DNA of 64,000 bases from Devosia sp. MC521 (lineage in GTDB: Bacteria > Pseudomonadota > Alphaproteobacteria > Rhizobiales > Devosiaceae). Position 1 is the stretch's first letter. Every line of letters starts with the position of its first letter. A program made the position numbers and the translations under genes. The DNA is taken from positions 3,242,001 through 3,306,000 of the forward strand of contig NZ_CP059902.1 of NCBI RefSeq assembly GCF_014127105.1, written 5' to 3'. Under the pieces are notes generated by a model. The model searched no databases and was not told where the DNA came from. It saw only the letters and a program-made list of their open reading frames with translations. Below are positions 1-7,939 of the stretch, piece by piece.

Positions 1-599
1 TCAAGCTCTTGGTTCTGGCTAAAGGCCGCCAAGGATTGACGCGTCCGATCGGCAGCGGCATCGCTCGATTTATCCCCACCGAAAATCCCTGTGACCACGC
101 GGTCCACAATTTGTGTGGTCCGGGTCTTGTCGGTGCGCGCGCGCGCATGGCGCAGCGTCACGTGGGCAATTTCGTGCGCGAGAACGGCCGCCAGCTCGCT
201 CGTATCCGAGGCCAGCGCCAAAATCCCGCGGGTCACATAAATATAGCCGCCCGGCAGCGCAAAAGCGTTCACTTCCGAGGTGTCGAGGATCGTCACTTGG
301 AACTGCACATTGGGCTGGTTTGCGGCAGCCAACAGGCGGCCCACAATCCGCGCAACCATGATCTCGGCTTGGCGGTCTTCATAGACCCCACCATAGGTTG
401 CAACAATGCGCGGATGCTCGCGACGGCCAATGGCATCGTCGCCCGTGAGCGTTTCCTGCGACACTGAAGGCGCAGGATTGTCCCCGGTCCGGCCAACGCT
501 GATGTTGGAGCCCGTAATCGAGGAGCAAGCCGTTATAGCAAACACGCTAACCGCCAAGGCGGAGGCACGAAGGGCAAATTTTTTAGGAAGCGTGGTCAT
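1..599 (-). CDS. M48 family metalloprotease, lipoprotein (C-terminus beyond window)
   Basis: This gene is open to the left window edge, so only the first 199 or so codons are present. The N-terminus is a signal peptide ending in a lipobox (I-T-A-C, then S-S), so the mature protein should be an outer-membrane or periplasmic lipoprotein. The zinc-binding HExxH motif reads HEIAH at about residues 142-146, preceded by a segment typical of M48 peptidases (NAFALPGGYIYVTRGIL). Family members such as BepA/LoiP take part in envelope protein quality control; that role is inferred. The ATG overlaps the stop of the upstream nuclease-like gene (ATGA), indicating translational coupling. Confidence 0.88.
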   Translation of the reverse strand, partial: MTTLPKKFALRASALAVSVFAITACSSITGSNISVGRTGDNPAPSVSQETLTGDDAIGRREHPRIVATYGGVYEDRQAEIMVARIVGRLLAAANQPNVQFQVTILDTSEVNAFALPGGYIYVTRGILALASDTSELAAVLAHEIAHVTLRHARARTDKTRTTQIVDRVVTGIFGGDKSSDAAADRTRQSLAAFSQNQEL

Positions 600-1414
600 T
601 GCCGCCCAAGTACCTCGATCTGTTCGGGATGGGTCACCTCGATGCGTGGACCGTCCCGATCGTCCACCCATCCACGCACTCGCACCAGCGCACCCTCCAG
701 CGCCAGCAAATCAATACTATCGTCATCAAAGAGCCGTTGAGCCGGCCCCTCGATCACCACAGTGAAGTCTTCTTTATAGAAACGGCCAAAATTGAGATAA
801 ACACGTGCTCCGCTCTTTTCGGCGGTTAACACTCTGCCCTCAACCAGTTCGTAGTCGCCGACGCGATCTGTGAGCATCTCGGGCCGGTCTGCTTGTCGCA
901 CTCGATAATAGGAGTTGGCCCAAATGCCAAGGCCTTCGACGCGCGCGCGCGCTTCGGCGGCCAAAAGCGGGCCGAGGCATTTGCGATTATCGGGGAAAGA
1001 ATAGACCCGCGCCAAGCCGTTCGCGACCATATGCAGTTGCGACCAGATCAGCGTCTCGCCGTCTTCGACAAACACATGGGCGAGCGAGCGGTCATAGCGG
1101 TCGATCTCTTGCCCACCATAACCCAATTGGACGCGCTTATTGAGCGCTAGTGCTTCAAGCTGCGCCTTCGCCTCTTCGGCGAGCGGCCAGGTTGGAAACC
1201 CTTCCCGACCCAATGGCAATTTTGGCGCTTGTGTCCCGATCATCCGCACCGTGATCCCACTATCGAGCACGATGGTATCGCCGTCGGTGACCTGCACCAC
1301 CAGCCCGCCTTTGACCATGCGCAATTCGGCACAGCTTTCCGCCGCCGCCGGACTGACCGCCGCCAAAATTCCTGCACTGATTGAGGCCAGAGTGACGCTG
1401 CGCAATACCACCAC
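596..1414 (-). CDS. Exported thermonuclease-fold (SNase-like) protein with altered active site
   Basis: A 272-residue protein with an N-terminal signal peptide (about 1-25, ending near AAA-ES). The SNase-like OB fold covers roughly residues 35-165: VTDGDTI supplies the first metal aspartate, VRMIG the arginine equivalent to Arg35, and DRYDRSLAHVF the Arg87 equivalent. The usual DTPE motif, carrying the second metal ligand and the catalytic glutamate, reads QAPK here, so nuclease activity is doubtful. The C-terminal 100 residues form a second domain I do not recognise. It overlaps the M48 lipoprotein gene by four bases, so the two are probably co-expressed in the envelope. Confidence 0.82.
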   Translation of the reverse strand: MVVLRSVTLASISAGILAAVSPAAAESCAELRMVKGGLVVQVTDGDTIVLDSGITVRMIGTQAPKLPLGREGFPTWPLAEEAKAQLEALALNKRVQLGYGGQEIDRYDRSLAHVFVEDGETLIWSQLHMVANGLARVYSFPDNRKCLGPLLAAEARARVEGLGIWANSYYRVRQADRPEMLTDRVGDYELVEGRVLTAEKSGARVYLNFGRFYKEDFTVVIEGPAQRLFDDDSIDLLALEGALVRVRGWVDDRDGPRIEVTHPEQIEVLGRQ

Positions 1415-1652
1415 CTTAGATCAATACTTTGTTCACCATGCACCACAACTGGGCAAAAAAGGATTACCGGCCTGCACCAGCTTAAGGCCAATCGCATCAA
1501 CTTTCGTCCGCTGCGATCACAATTTCGCGCGCGACATTGCCCTATGCTTGTGGCGAAATAAGGCACACACAACAAACTTGCGCTTTGTCTGGGTTTTGAC
1601 ATGAATACGGGCTATGCGCCTGCCACCTAATCGCGTCAGCAGAGAAAACTAA

Positions 1653-2141
1653 ATGGCTCGTCCGTTCGAACGAATTGCCGCCGGGATCGCCTTTATCCTA
1701 GGCCTCGCCACCATTCTGGGAGCCCTCGGCTCCCAATACATCGGCGGTCTCCAGCCCTGCGACCTCTGCCTGCAACAGCGCATGCCCTATTATTGGGGCC
1801 TCCCCCTCTTGGCCCTGATTCTGGTGCTTTGGGGCCGCCTACCCAAGCAGGTCAAAATCGCCGGCATGGCGATTGTTGCGGCGCTGTTTGCCTATGGCGC
1901 TTATCTTGGCGCGTTCCACTCTGGCGTCGAATGGGGCTTCTGGCCCGGCCCGACCACATGCTCTGGCCTTGGCGAAAGCCTCTCGCTCGATTCGCTCAAT
2001 GACCTGAAGCCGGTTATCGGCTGCGACGTGGTGCAGTTCCGCTTCCTGGGCATTTCCATGGCTGGCTATAACGCCATCATCTCTCTGGCAATCGCGGGCC
2101 TGCTGACCCTGTCCATCCTGCGCACATCGCGTCAGCGCTAA
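1653..2141 (+). CDS. dsbB: Disulfide bond formation protein B
   Basis: An inner-membrane protein of 162 residues with four hydrophobic segments. It carries the DsbB redox pairs: CxxC in QPCDLCLQQR (residues about 32-40) and a second, widely spaced pair (PTTCSG and VIGCDV) in the periplasmic loop. DsbB reoxidises the periplasmic dithiol oxidase DsbA and passes electrons to quinone. The gene stands alone; no dsbA is in the window, although a TlpA-type thioredoxin lies at 8.1-8.8 kb. Its 3' end is three bases from the converging HNH gene. Confidence 0.93.
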   Translation: MARPFERIAAGIAFILGLATILGALGSQYIGGLQPCDLCLQQRMPYYWGLPLLALILVLWGRLPKQVKIAGMAIVAALFAYGAYLGAFHSGVEWGFWPGPTTCSGLGESLSLDSLNDLKPVIGCDVVQFRFLGISMAGYNAIISLAIAGLLTLSILRTSRQR

Positions 2142-2144
2142 AGC

Positions 2145-2702
2145 CTAGGGCTCAAGCTCGATGTCCCAATAGAGATAATCGAGCCAGCTCTTATGCAGAT
2201 GATTGGGCGGGAAAGACCGCCCATTATTGTGCAGGTCATGCACACTTGGCGCAAAAGGCGTCTGCCGAGGAAACATCTTGATCTCACTCGGCAGGCGGTT
2301 GGCTTTGCGCAGATTGCACGGCGCGCACGCCGCCACCACATTCTCCCAAGTCGTCAGCCCGCCCTTAGAGCGCGGAATAACGTGGTCGAAGGTCAGATCG
2401 TGCGGATTGCCGCAATACTGGCATTGGAAGCGGTCGCGCAGGAACACATTAAAGCGCGTGAAAGCCGGGAAACGCACCGGCTGCACATAGTCTTTCAGCG
2501 CCACAACACTGGGCAGACGCATATCGAAACTGGGAGAATGGATCACCGTGTCGTAGTGCGACACGATGTTGACCCGATCCAGATACACCGCCTTAATCGC
2601 ATCCTGCCACGACCATAAAGACAGTGGGTAGTAACTGAGCGGCCGGTAGTCGGCGTTCAGTACCAGTGCGGGACAAGTCTCAGGCGACACATGGATAGTC
2701 AC
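2145..2702 (-). CDS. HNH endonuclease family protein
   Basis: A 185-residue protein with a classic HNH zinc-finger nuclease domain at about residues 92-140: CQYCGNPHDLTFDHVIPRS, then NVVAACAPCNLRK. The paired CxxC motifs bind structural zinc and the DHV/N residues belong to the beta-beta-alpha-metal active site. The start is GTG at 2702, chosen because GGGAG lies six bases upstream. Solitary chromosomal HNH proteins of this length are common in alphaproteobacteria and their substrate is generally unknown. No partner methylase, phage gene or toxin is adjacent. Confidence 0.9.
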   Translation of the reverse strand: MTIHVSPETCPALVLNADYRPLSYYPLSLWSWQDAIKAVYLDRVNIVSHYDTVIHSPSFDMRLPSVVALKDYVQPVRFPAFTRFNVFLRDRFQCQYCGNPHDLTFDHVIPRSKGGLTTWENVVAACAPCNLRKANRLPSEIKMFPRQTPFAPSVHDLHNNGRSFPPNHLHKSWLDYLYWDIELEP

Positions 2703-2789
2703 TTGAGTCTCCCGAAACGGGAATCGTGTAAGTCCATAGCGCAGTAATACTACGCCGTTTGTGTCGCCTGTGTGAAGCAGATGCCGGAT

Positions 2790-3461
2790 TTATTTTTGGC
2801 TGACTGCCGAAATAAAATTCGTCATGAAATCAAGACCATCGGGTGCAATTCCATGACCGACGCCACGGCTCACGTGATAGTACACGTCAAATTTTTCATC
2901 GCGCAGAATGCGGTCAGCGTCGGCGCTGTGATTGGGGTCGACAACCTCATCCATATCGCCATGCACGAGGCATACCGGCGGCTTGGCCAGCGCGTCCGAG
3001 CCAAACTGTTCTGGCGGCAGGAAAGCGCCGGAAACTCCGATTACCCCCATCAGCTGCTGGGACTTAGGCAGGGCCAATCCCGTGTGCAGCGCCATCATCG
3101 CGCCTTGGCTAAAGCCCCCCAAAATTGTGCGCTCGGGCAAAATCCCAGTCTGGCTCCACAGATCGTTGAGAAACTCTTCCAAAACCGGACGGGCCGTCAC
3201 CACGCCCGTCTGGCGATTAGCAAGGCGGTCCGCGCTCGGGTCCCAATCAATAGGGAACCACTGAAAACCAGCGCTGAATTGACCAACCGGTTGCGGCGCG
3301 TTCGGCGAGATAAACAGCGCACCGGGCAGCAGATGCTGCCAATGGCTCGCCAGACCAATCAGATCATTGCCGTCGCTGCCATAACCATGGAGCAAAATCA
3401 CTGCACTATCGGGTGCTTGGCCATTTGCCGGAGCCACCATCGGGCCAGAGAGTTTGGTCAC
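2790..3461 (-). CDS. Alpha/beta hydrolase of the phospholipase/carboxylesterase family
   Basis: A 223-residue serine hydrolase of the YpfH/acyl-protein-thioesterase-like family. The oxyanion region is VILLHGYGSDGND, the nucleophile elbow GGFSQGAMM, the acid GDMDEVV and the base histidine GVGHGIAP. I chose GTG at 3461 instead of an upstream ATG at 3506 because it forms a GTGA overlap with the stop of the DNA glycosylase gene and gives the normal family N-terminus. The gene is therefore translationally coupled to the upstream glycosylase. The physiological ester substrate cannot be read from sequence. Confidence 0.87.
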   Translation of the reverse strand: MTKLSGPMVAPANGQAPDSAVILLHGYGSDGNDLIGLASHWQHLLPGALFISPNAPQPVGQFSAGFQWFPIDWDPSADRLANRQTGVVTARPVLEEFLNDLWSQTGILPERTILGGFSQGAMMALHTGLALPKSQQLMGVIGVSGAFLPPEQFGSDALAKPPVCLVHGDMDEVVDPNHSADADRILRDEKFDVYYHVSRGVGHGIAPDGLDFMTNFISAVSQK

Positions 3462-4135
3462 AGCAGGCTTCCTTCTCGATTCTTCATGGCGGCAAAATAA
3501 CGCCAAAATAAAATAGCCGCGGCGGATCGGTGCGGCGACCAGTCCTGGGCAATGCCAATCATTTCTTTGATCGTCGGGCGAGCGTCAAGACCAAGCCCGG
3601 AATGGGCGGCCTTGAGCAAGGCCAAATCCCCGGCTGGAAAAATATCCGGATGCCCGGCGCAGAACAGCAGATACACCTCGGCCGTCCAGGGGCCGATCCC
3701 CTTCAACTGCACCAGTCTGGCCACCGCCTCTTCAGCAGGCAAAACCTCCACCGCCGCCAAATCGATCTCACCCGCGCTAATCGCTTCGGCGACGCCGCGC
3801 ATGGTCGCATATTTGCTGCGCGAGAACCCGGCCCCGCGAATGTCGTCCTCAGACACGCCAAGATAGCCATCGGGCTCAAGTGCGCCCGGAAGCGCCGAAT
3901 ACCGCGCCCATATTGCTGCTGCGCTTTGCACTGAAACCTGTTGCCCACAGACAACCTTCCCGAGCCCGGCAAAGCCCTTGGGATTGACCCGCGGCTCAAC
4001 AACGCCCGCCACCGCCCGCATTGGTGCCAGCTGGGGCCAAAACCCCACGAGCTGGTCCACATGCCAGGCCAGTCCCTCGGGGTGATCAATGCGCGGTGTT
4101 GCAAGGGCCAAATCTTTGGTAAGTCTCTGCGCCAT
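3458..4135 (-). CDS. DNA-3-methyladenine glycosylase II (AlkA-type HhH-GPD)
   Basis: A 225-residue base-excision repair glycosylase that removes alkylated purines. The HhH-GPD signature is LVQLKGIGPWTAEVYLLF (about residues 143-160), followed by the catalytic aspartate in PAGDLALL. An upstream helix VVCGQQVSVQSA matches the family substrate-pocket region. It lacks the long N-terminal domain of E. coli AlkA, as is usual for the short alphaproteobacterial form. Its ATG shares the palindrome CATG with the start codon of the divergent gluQRS gene, so neither gene has an intergenic promoter region. It overlaps the downstream esterase. Confidence 0.88.
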   Translation of the reverse strand: MAQRLTKDLALATPRIDHPEGLAWHVDQLVGFWPQLAPMRAVAGVVEPRVNPKGFAGLGKVVCGQQVSVQSAAAIWARYSALPGALEPDGYLGVSEDDIRGAGFSRSKYATMRGVAEAISAGEIDLAAVEVLPAEEAVARLVQLKGIGPWTAEVYLLFCAGHPDIFPAGDLALLKAAHSGLGLDARPTIKEMIGIAQDWSPHRSAAAILFWRYFAAMKNREGSLL

Positions 4136-4988
4136 GTCTCAGCCGATCCTTCGCTTCGCTCCCAGCCCCAATGGCTATCTCCATCTGGGCCACGCCCTCT
4201 CCGCCTTCCTCACTTGGGAGGCGGCCGAAAAGCTGGGCGGCACTGCTCATCTGCGCATCGAAGACATCGACCTCAACCGCTGTAAACCCGAATTTACCCA
4301 AGCGATCTTTGAAGACCTAGCTTGGCTGGGCTTGTGCTGGCCTCAACCGGTGCTGATCCAGTCCGAACGGCTCGAGCTTTATGCCGATGCGGCCAATGTT
4401 TTGCGCGACCAAGCGCTGATCTACCCGTGCTTTTGCACCCGCGCTGAAATCGCCGAACACGCCACCGAAACCGATCCAGACGGTGCGCCAATCTATCCCG
4501 GCACCTGCCGCCACCTCTCCAATGCCGAGCGCATCGAGCGCTTGGAGCGGGGCGACGCCGTTCAGTTCCGCCTCGATACCGAAGCGACACGCGACCGCGT
4601 TGGCATGCTGACCTATACCGTCGTCGGCCCCACTGTGCTCGACCGGCCGCAAGTGCGCTACGCCCGGCCCGAACGTTGGGGCGATGTGGTGCTGCAACGC
4701 AAAGACACGCCCACGAGCTACCACCTCTCTGTTGTTGTCGACGACGCCGCAGAGGGTGTTACCCATGTCACCCGTGGCCGCGATCTCGAGGCGGCAACCG
4801 ATATTCACGTTCTCTTGCAAGCCATATTGGGCCTTAAGAGCCCGATCTATCACTTCCACCGCCTGCTCAAGGACGAGACGGGAGCAAAGCTCTCCAAATC
4901 GCGCAATTCCAAAAGCCTGCGCGATTTGCGGGCTGAGGGGCTCACCCCAAACGATGTGCGTCGGTTGATTGGTCTGCCTGAACGCTGA
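4134..4988 (+). CDS. gluQ: Glutamyl-queuosine tRNA(Asp) synthetase
   Basis: A truncated glutamyl-tRNA synthetase paralogue of 284 residues that attaches glutamate to queuosine-34 of tRNA(Asp). The N-terminus RFAPSPNGYLHLGHA holds the HIGH-type motif, RIEDIDLNR follows, and the KMSKS-type loop is KLSKSRNS near residue 247. A zinc-binding cluster (CFCTRAE and later YPGTCR) is intact. The anticodon-binding domain of full GluRS is absent, which separates GluQRS from GltX. The ATG at 4134 matches the family start; an in-frame ATG at 4089 lies inside the opposing glycosylase gene. Its 3' end overlaps the converging DUF4260 gene by 47 bases. Confidence 0.93.
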   Translation: MSQPILRFAPSPNGYLHLGHALSAFLTWEAAEKLGGTAHLRIEDIDLNRCKPEFTQAIFEDLAWLGLCWPQPVLIQSERLELYADAANVLRDQALIYPCFCTRAEIAEHATETDPDGAPIYPGTCRHLSNAERIERLERGDAVQFRLDTEATRDRVGMLTYTVVGPTVLDRPQVRYARPERWGDVVLQRKDTPTSYHLSVVVDDAAEGVTHVTRGRDLEAATDIHVLLQAILGLKSPIYHFHRLLKDETGAKLSKSRNSKSLRDLRAEGLTPNDVRRLIGLPER

Positions 4989-5364
4989 GCTTGTCCCGTC
5001 CAATCCGGCCAAGGTGCGTCACCCCAAAAGCCAGTCGCGACTTGAGGCCATAGCCCAACATGCGGTCAAATCCCGTGTGAGCGAGCAGCAGCAGCCCAAT
5101 TGCGCAAAGAAACGGGGCGGACAGCATCGCGCCAAGAGCGAAGACACCCGCGCCCAATCCATAATTGTGGACGCTATTATAGATCCACGCCCCCATGCGC
5201 GGGCCCAAGACATAGCCCAAAAAGCTCAGATCGGGCGCAAAGAACACCACAATTGCCGCCCAAACTGGCAAGCCATAATCCCCGCTCAGCATAACACCGA
5301 GCGCCACGGCAAACAGCACCGCCCCCTCGACCCGCTGCCATCGCTGTGTAAACCGCTCGTCCAT
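4942..5364 (-). CDS. DUF4260 family membrane protein
   Basis: A 140-residue protein with several hydrophobic segments. It matches DUF4260 by VEGAVLF near the start, FFAPDLSFLGYVLGPRMGAWIYNSVHNY in the middle and a final LLAHTGFDRMLGYGLK block. The function of the family is unknown. I chose ATG at 5364 rather than 5451 because the longer start would run through the palindrome at 5375-5394 that probably binds the adjacent LysR regulator. It is divergent from that LysR gene and overlaps the end of gluQRS on the opposite strand. Confidence 0.75.
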   Translation of the reverse strand: MDERFTQRWQRVEGAVLFAVALGVMLSGDYGLPVWAAIVVFFAPDLSFLGYVLGPRMGAWIYNSVHNYGLGAGVFALGAMLSAPFLCAIGLLLLAHTGFDRMLGYGLKSRLAFGVTHLGRIGRDKLSVQADQSTDAHRLG

Positions 5365-5374
5365 CGCCGCCGTC

Positions 5375-5394
5375 CTCAATCTTGTTCGATTGAG
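5375..5394. promoter_or_regulatory. Perfect palindrome, probable LysR-type operator
   Basis: The 7-base arms CTCAATC and GATTGAG flank a 6-base spacer. The site lies in the 90-bp gap between the DUF4260 gene and the divergent lysR-type gene. LysR-type regulators typically bind such interrupted T-N11-A dyads next to their own promoter. Confidence 0.55.
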
Positions 5395-5453
5395 GAATGG
5401 CCGATACAGTTCTGAATAGAAATCCGCCAAAACTGGACGATTAATATTCAAAA

Positions 5454-6368
5454 ATGAATAGAGAGCCCGATTGGAATTTTTGGCGCAGTTTTGCCGCCAT
5501 GGTCGAGCACGGCTCGCTCTCTGGCGCCGCTCGGGCGCTGTCGATCAGCCAGCCCACCATTGGTCGCCATATTGAGGCGCTTGAGTTAGCGCTCGCGCTC
5601 AAACTCTTTGATCGCACCCTGTCGGGCCTCAAACCCAACGCCACCGCCCTCCGGCTATACGAGCCCATTCGCACCGCGCAAGCGGCAATCGCTGAGGCCA
5701 ACATCCGCGCCACAGGGGCGCAGGACACGCTCTTAGGCACCGTCCGCATTACCGCCAGCCTCATCATTTCTCACCACGTCCTGCCGGCCATTTTAGCGCC
5801 GATCCGCCTCGCCTATCCCAATATTGCCCTGGAGATCATTCCCTCGGACACCAGTGAAAACCTGCTGCTCAATGACGCCGACATCGCCCTGCGCATGTTT
5901 CGTCCGACCCAGCTGGAGTTGATCAGCCGTCACTTGGGCTCCACGGATATTGTCGCCCTCGCTCATGAGACTTATTTGGCGCGCCGCGGCACGCCCCGAA
6001 CGCTGGACGAGCTTTTTCAGCATGATCTCATCGGATTTTCTGGCTCCACCGCCTTGATCGACTACGCCAAAACGCTCGGCTACACTCTCACCGACGACAA
6101 TTTTGCTATTCGTTCGGCCGATCAGGCCTATCTCTGGGAAGCGATCAAAGCCGGACTCGGCATAGGGTTTGGGCAGAAAGTTCTTGCCCAAACGACATCA
6201 GGACTTGTTGTCCTCCCCATCGACATCAAAGCCCCGCCTTTGCCTTTCTGGCTCACCACCCACGAGCACTTGTTCACCTCACCCCGAATCCGTGCCATTT
6301 ATGACGCACTCGCCAATGGGATAACCGCCTATATAAGAGGCGAACCCAAGACCCCATCGATCGGTTAG
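5454..6368 (+). CDS. LysR family transcriptional regulator
   Basis: A 304-residue LysR-type regulator. The N-terminal winged helix-turn-helix is recognisable (FAAMVEHGSLSGAARALSISQPTIGRHIEALE, about residues 11-42), followed by a linker helix and a periplasmic-binding-protein-like effector domain from about residue 90. The effector is not predictable. By family habit it should control the divergent DUF4260 gene, itself, or both, through the palindrome at 5375-5394. No clear ribosome-binding site precedes the ATG. It ends six bases before the HIG1-like gene, so read-through into the cobalamin gene is possible. Confidence 0.92.
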   Translation: MNREPDWNFWRSFAAMVEHGSLSGAARALSISQPTIGRHIEALELALALKLFDRTLSGLKPNATALRLYEPIRTAQAAIAEANIRATGAQDTLLGTVRITASLIISHHVLPAILAPIRLAYPNIALEIIPSDTSENLLLNDADIALRMFRPTQLELISRHLGSTDIVALAHETYLARRGTPRTLDELFQHDLIGFSGSTALIDYAKTLGYTLTDDNFAIRSADQAYLWEAIKAGLGIGFGQKVLAQTTSGLVVLPIDIKAPPLPFWLTTHEHLFTSPRIRAIYDALANGITAYIRGEPKTPSIG

Positions 6369-6374
6369 GTCCAA

Positions 6375-6572
6375 ATGGAAACCCTTCTCAATATCGCCAT
6401 CGGCCTCGTCATGCTGTTCGTGGTCATCGTTCTGGGCATGGGCCTGTGGAACATGCTCAAGGGCGGCTCCGGCAACACCAGCCAGAAGCTCATGCGCTTG
6501 CGCGTCATCGGTCAGGGCGTCGCCCTGCTGCTGCTGCTCATTGCCTTGGCCCTCTTCGGCGGCAGCCGCTGA
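6375..6572 (+). CDS. HIG1-domain-like twin-transmembrane small protein
   Basis: A 65-residue protein with two hydrophobic helices (about 5-28 and 46-62) joined by a polar loop. The loop contains QKLMRLRVIGQ, an exact fit to the HIG1-family pattern (Q/I)x3(R/H)xRx3Q. Eukaryotic HIG1 proteins help assemble or stabilise respiratory supercomplexes; a similar role in bacteria is only inference. It is three bases upstream of the cobalamin adenosyltransferase gene, an arrangement often seen in rhizobia, where electron-transfer-flavoprotein genes usually follow. Here a rhomboid gene follows instead. Confidence 0.78.
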   Translation: METLLNIAIGLVMLFVVIVLGMGLWNMLKGGSGNTSQKLMRLRVIGQGVALLLLLIALALFGGSR

Positions 6573-6575
6573 TCC

Positions 6576-7169
6576 ATGGTCAAGCTCAACGCCATCTACA
6601 CCAAGACCGGTGACAACGGCACCACGGGTCTGGTGCGCGGTCCCCGTCGCCCCAAGCACGATCTGCGCATCGACGCCTTCGGCACGGTCGACGAAACCAA
6701 TGCCTTCATCGGTCAGGCGCGTCTTCACACCGCAGATTTTCCGGCCATTGATGCCGTGCTCGGCCGCATTCAGAACGATCTCTTCGATCTCGGCTGCGAT
6801 CTTGCGACACCCGGCGCCGATAGCCCGGAAGATCCCTATCCAAGCCTGCGCATTCGCCCGGTACAGACCGCCTATCTCGAAGAGCAGATCGATCTCTACA
6901 ATGCCGATCTCGCCCCGCTGACGAGCTTTATCCTGCCCGGCGGCTCGCCTCTGGCGGCCCTGCTCCACGTGATCCGCACCGTCGCGCGTCGTGCCGAACG
7001 GCTGGTTGCCGAACTTCTTGAAGTCGAACCGGAAACCAGCGCCGAAACCCTGCGTTATCTTAATCGCCTCTCGGACCTTATATTCGTCCTCTCGCGCACC
7101 ACCAATGGCAATGGCGCAAAGGATGTCTTGTGGGTTCCGGGCAATTATGGTGACATCTCAAAAGGCTGA
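6576..7169 (+). CDS. PduO-type cob(I)alamin adenosyltransferase
   Basis: A 197-residue enzyme that transfers the adenosyl group of ATP to cob(I)alamin to make coenzyme B12. The N-terminal ATP-binding motif IYTKTGDNGTTGL, the segment GTVDETNAFIG and the helix VARRAERLVAELL are diagnostic of the PduO type (as opposed to CobA). Length is normal. It follows the HIG1-like gene closely and probably shares its transcript. Confidence 0.93.
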   Translation: MVKLNAIYTKTGDNGTTGLVRGPRRPKHDLRIDAFGTVDETNAFIGQARLHTADFPAIDAVLGRIQNDLFDLGCDLATPGADSPEDPYPSLRIRPVQTAYLEEQIDLYNADLAPLTSFILPGGSPLAALLHVIRTVARRAERLVAELLEVEPETSAETLRYLNRLSDLIFVLSRTTNGNGAKDVLWVPGNYGDISKG

Positions 7170-7213
7170 CAGGCACAGCCGATCTTTTTTGGAGACCGGC
7201 TCTGTTCGTTCCT

Positions 7214-7885
7214 TTGCATGATAGAAACGCCATCCGTCACGTTCGTTTCCCCTATGTGACCTATGGGCTGATGGCGTTCACCATCCTCGTCTTCTGCTTT
7301 CAGGCGATTTTGCCGCCAGCCGATTTCGATCAAGCCACCATCAATTTCGGCATGATCCCGATTGTGGTGCGCGATCTCTATCCCCAGCCTGTGCCGTGGC
7401 TGCCCGATTGGGCGACGCTCTTCACCTACGCGTTTTTACACGCCGATTGGCTGCATCTGTTGAGCAACATGCTCTTCCTCTGGGTGTTCGGCGACAATGT
7501 CGAAGACGCCTTTGGGCACGTGCGCTATTTTCTGTTTTATGGGGCCTGCGCCATCCTCGCCGCCCTCTTCCACCTCGCCTTCAACCTCGATGGCAATGGG
7601 CCATTGATCGGCGCCTCTGGTGCTGTGGCCGGGGTGATGGGCGCCTATATCCTCTTGTATCCGCACGCCCGCGTCTTTGTGCTCGCCAAAATCGTCATCC
7701 CCATTCCCGTGCCAGTTCCGGCCTTCTGGATGCTCGGGTTCTGGATCGCCATGCAGTTGTTTTACGCCATTCTCGGCTCGCCCGACGCAGTGGCATGGTG
7801 GGCGCATTTGGGCGGCTTCGTCGCGGGCATGGCATTAACGCCAATTTTCAAACGACGTGACGTGCCTTTGTTCGGTGGACGGTAA
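7214..7885 (+). CDS. Rhomboid family intramembrane serine protease
   Basis: A six-helix membrane protease. The catalytic serine is in GASGAVAG (about residue 135) and the catalytic histidine in WWAHLGGFVAGM. An HADWLHLLSNMLFLWVFGDNVE block between helices fits the rhomboid L1/TM2 region. There is no ATG start. A TTG at 7214 is possible, but the only good ribosome-binding site (GGAG at 7191-7194) is correctly spaced for an in-frame CTG at 7202, which would add four residues (L-F-V-P). I list the TTG conservatively. Its natural substrate is unknown. Confidence 0.88.
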   Translation: MHDRNAIRHVRFPYVTYGLMAFTILVFCFQAILPPADFDQATINFGMIPIVVRDLYPQPVPWLPDWATLFTYAFLHADWLHLLSNMLFLWVFGDNVEDAFGHVRYFLFYGACAILAALFHLAFNLDGNGPLIGASGAVAGVMGAYILLYPHARVFVLAKIVIPIPVPVPAFWMLGFWIAMQLFYAILGSPDAVAWWAHLGGFVAGMALTPIFKRRDVPLFGGR

Positions 7886-7939
7886 GCTTGTTTTAAGCAC
7901 TAGGGCCTAGCTTTGGCCCACCATACAAGAGGTCTCAGG

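Noticed and set aside
1415..1652. Possible gene or riboswitch between the nuclease-like gene and dsbB
   Set aside because: Only shadow frames; TTGACA occurs near 1595 but no convincing -10 follows at the right distance.
2145..2702. HNH gene as part of a defence or restriction system
   Set aside because: Neighbours are dsbB, an esterase and a repair glycosylase; no methylase, helicase or toxin partner is present.
7886..7939. GGGCC / GGCCC hairpin after the rhomboid gene as a terminator
   Set aside because: Only five base pairs and no T-run follow the stem.
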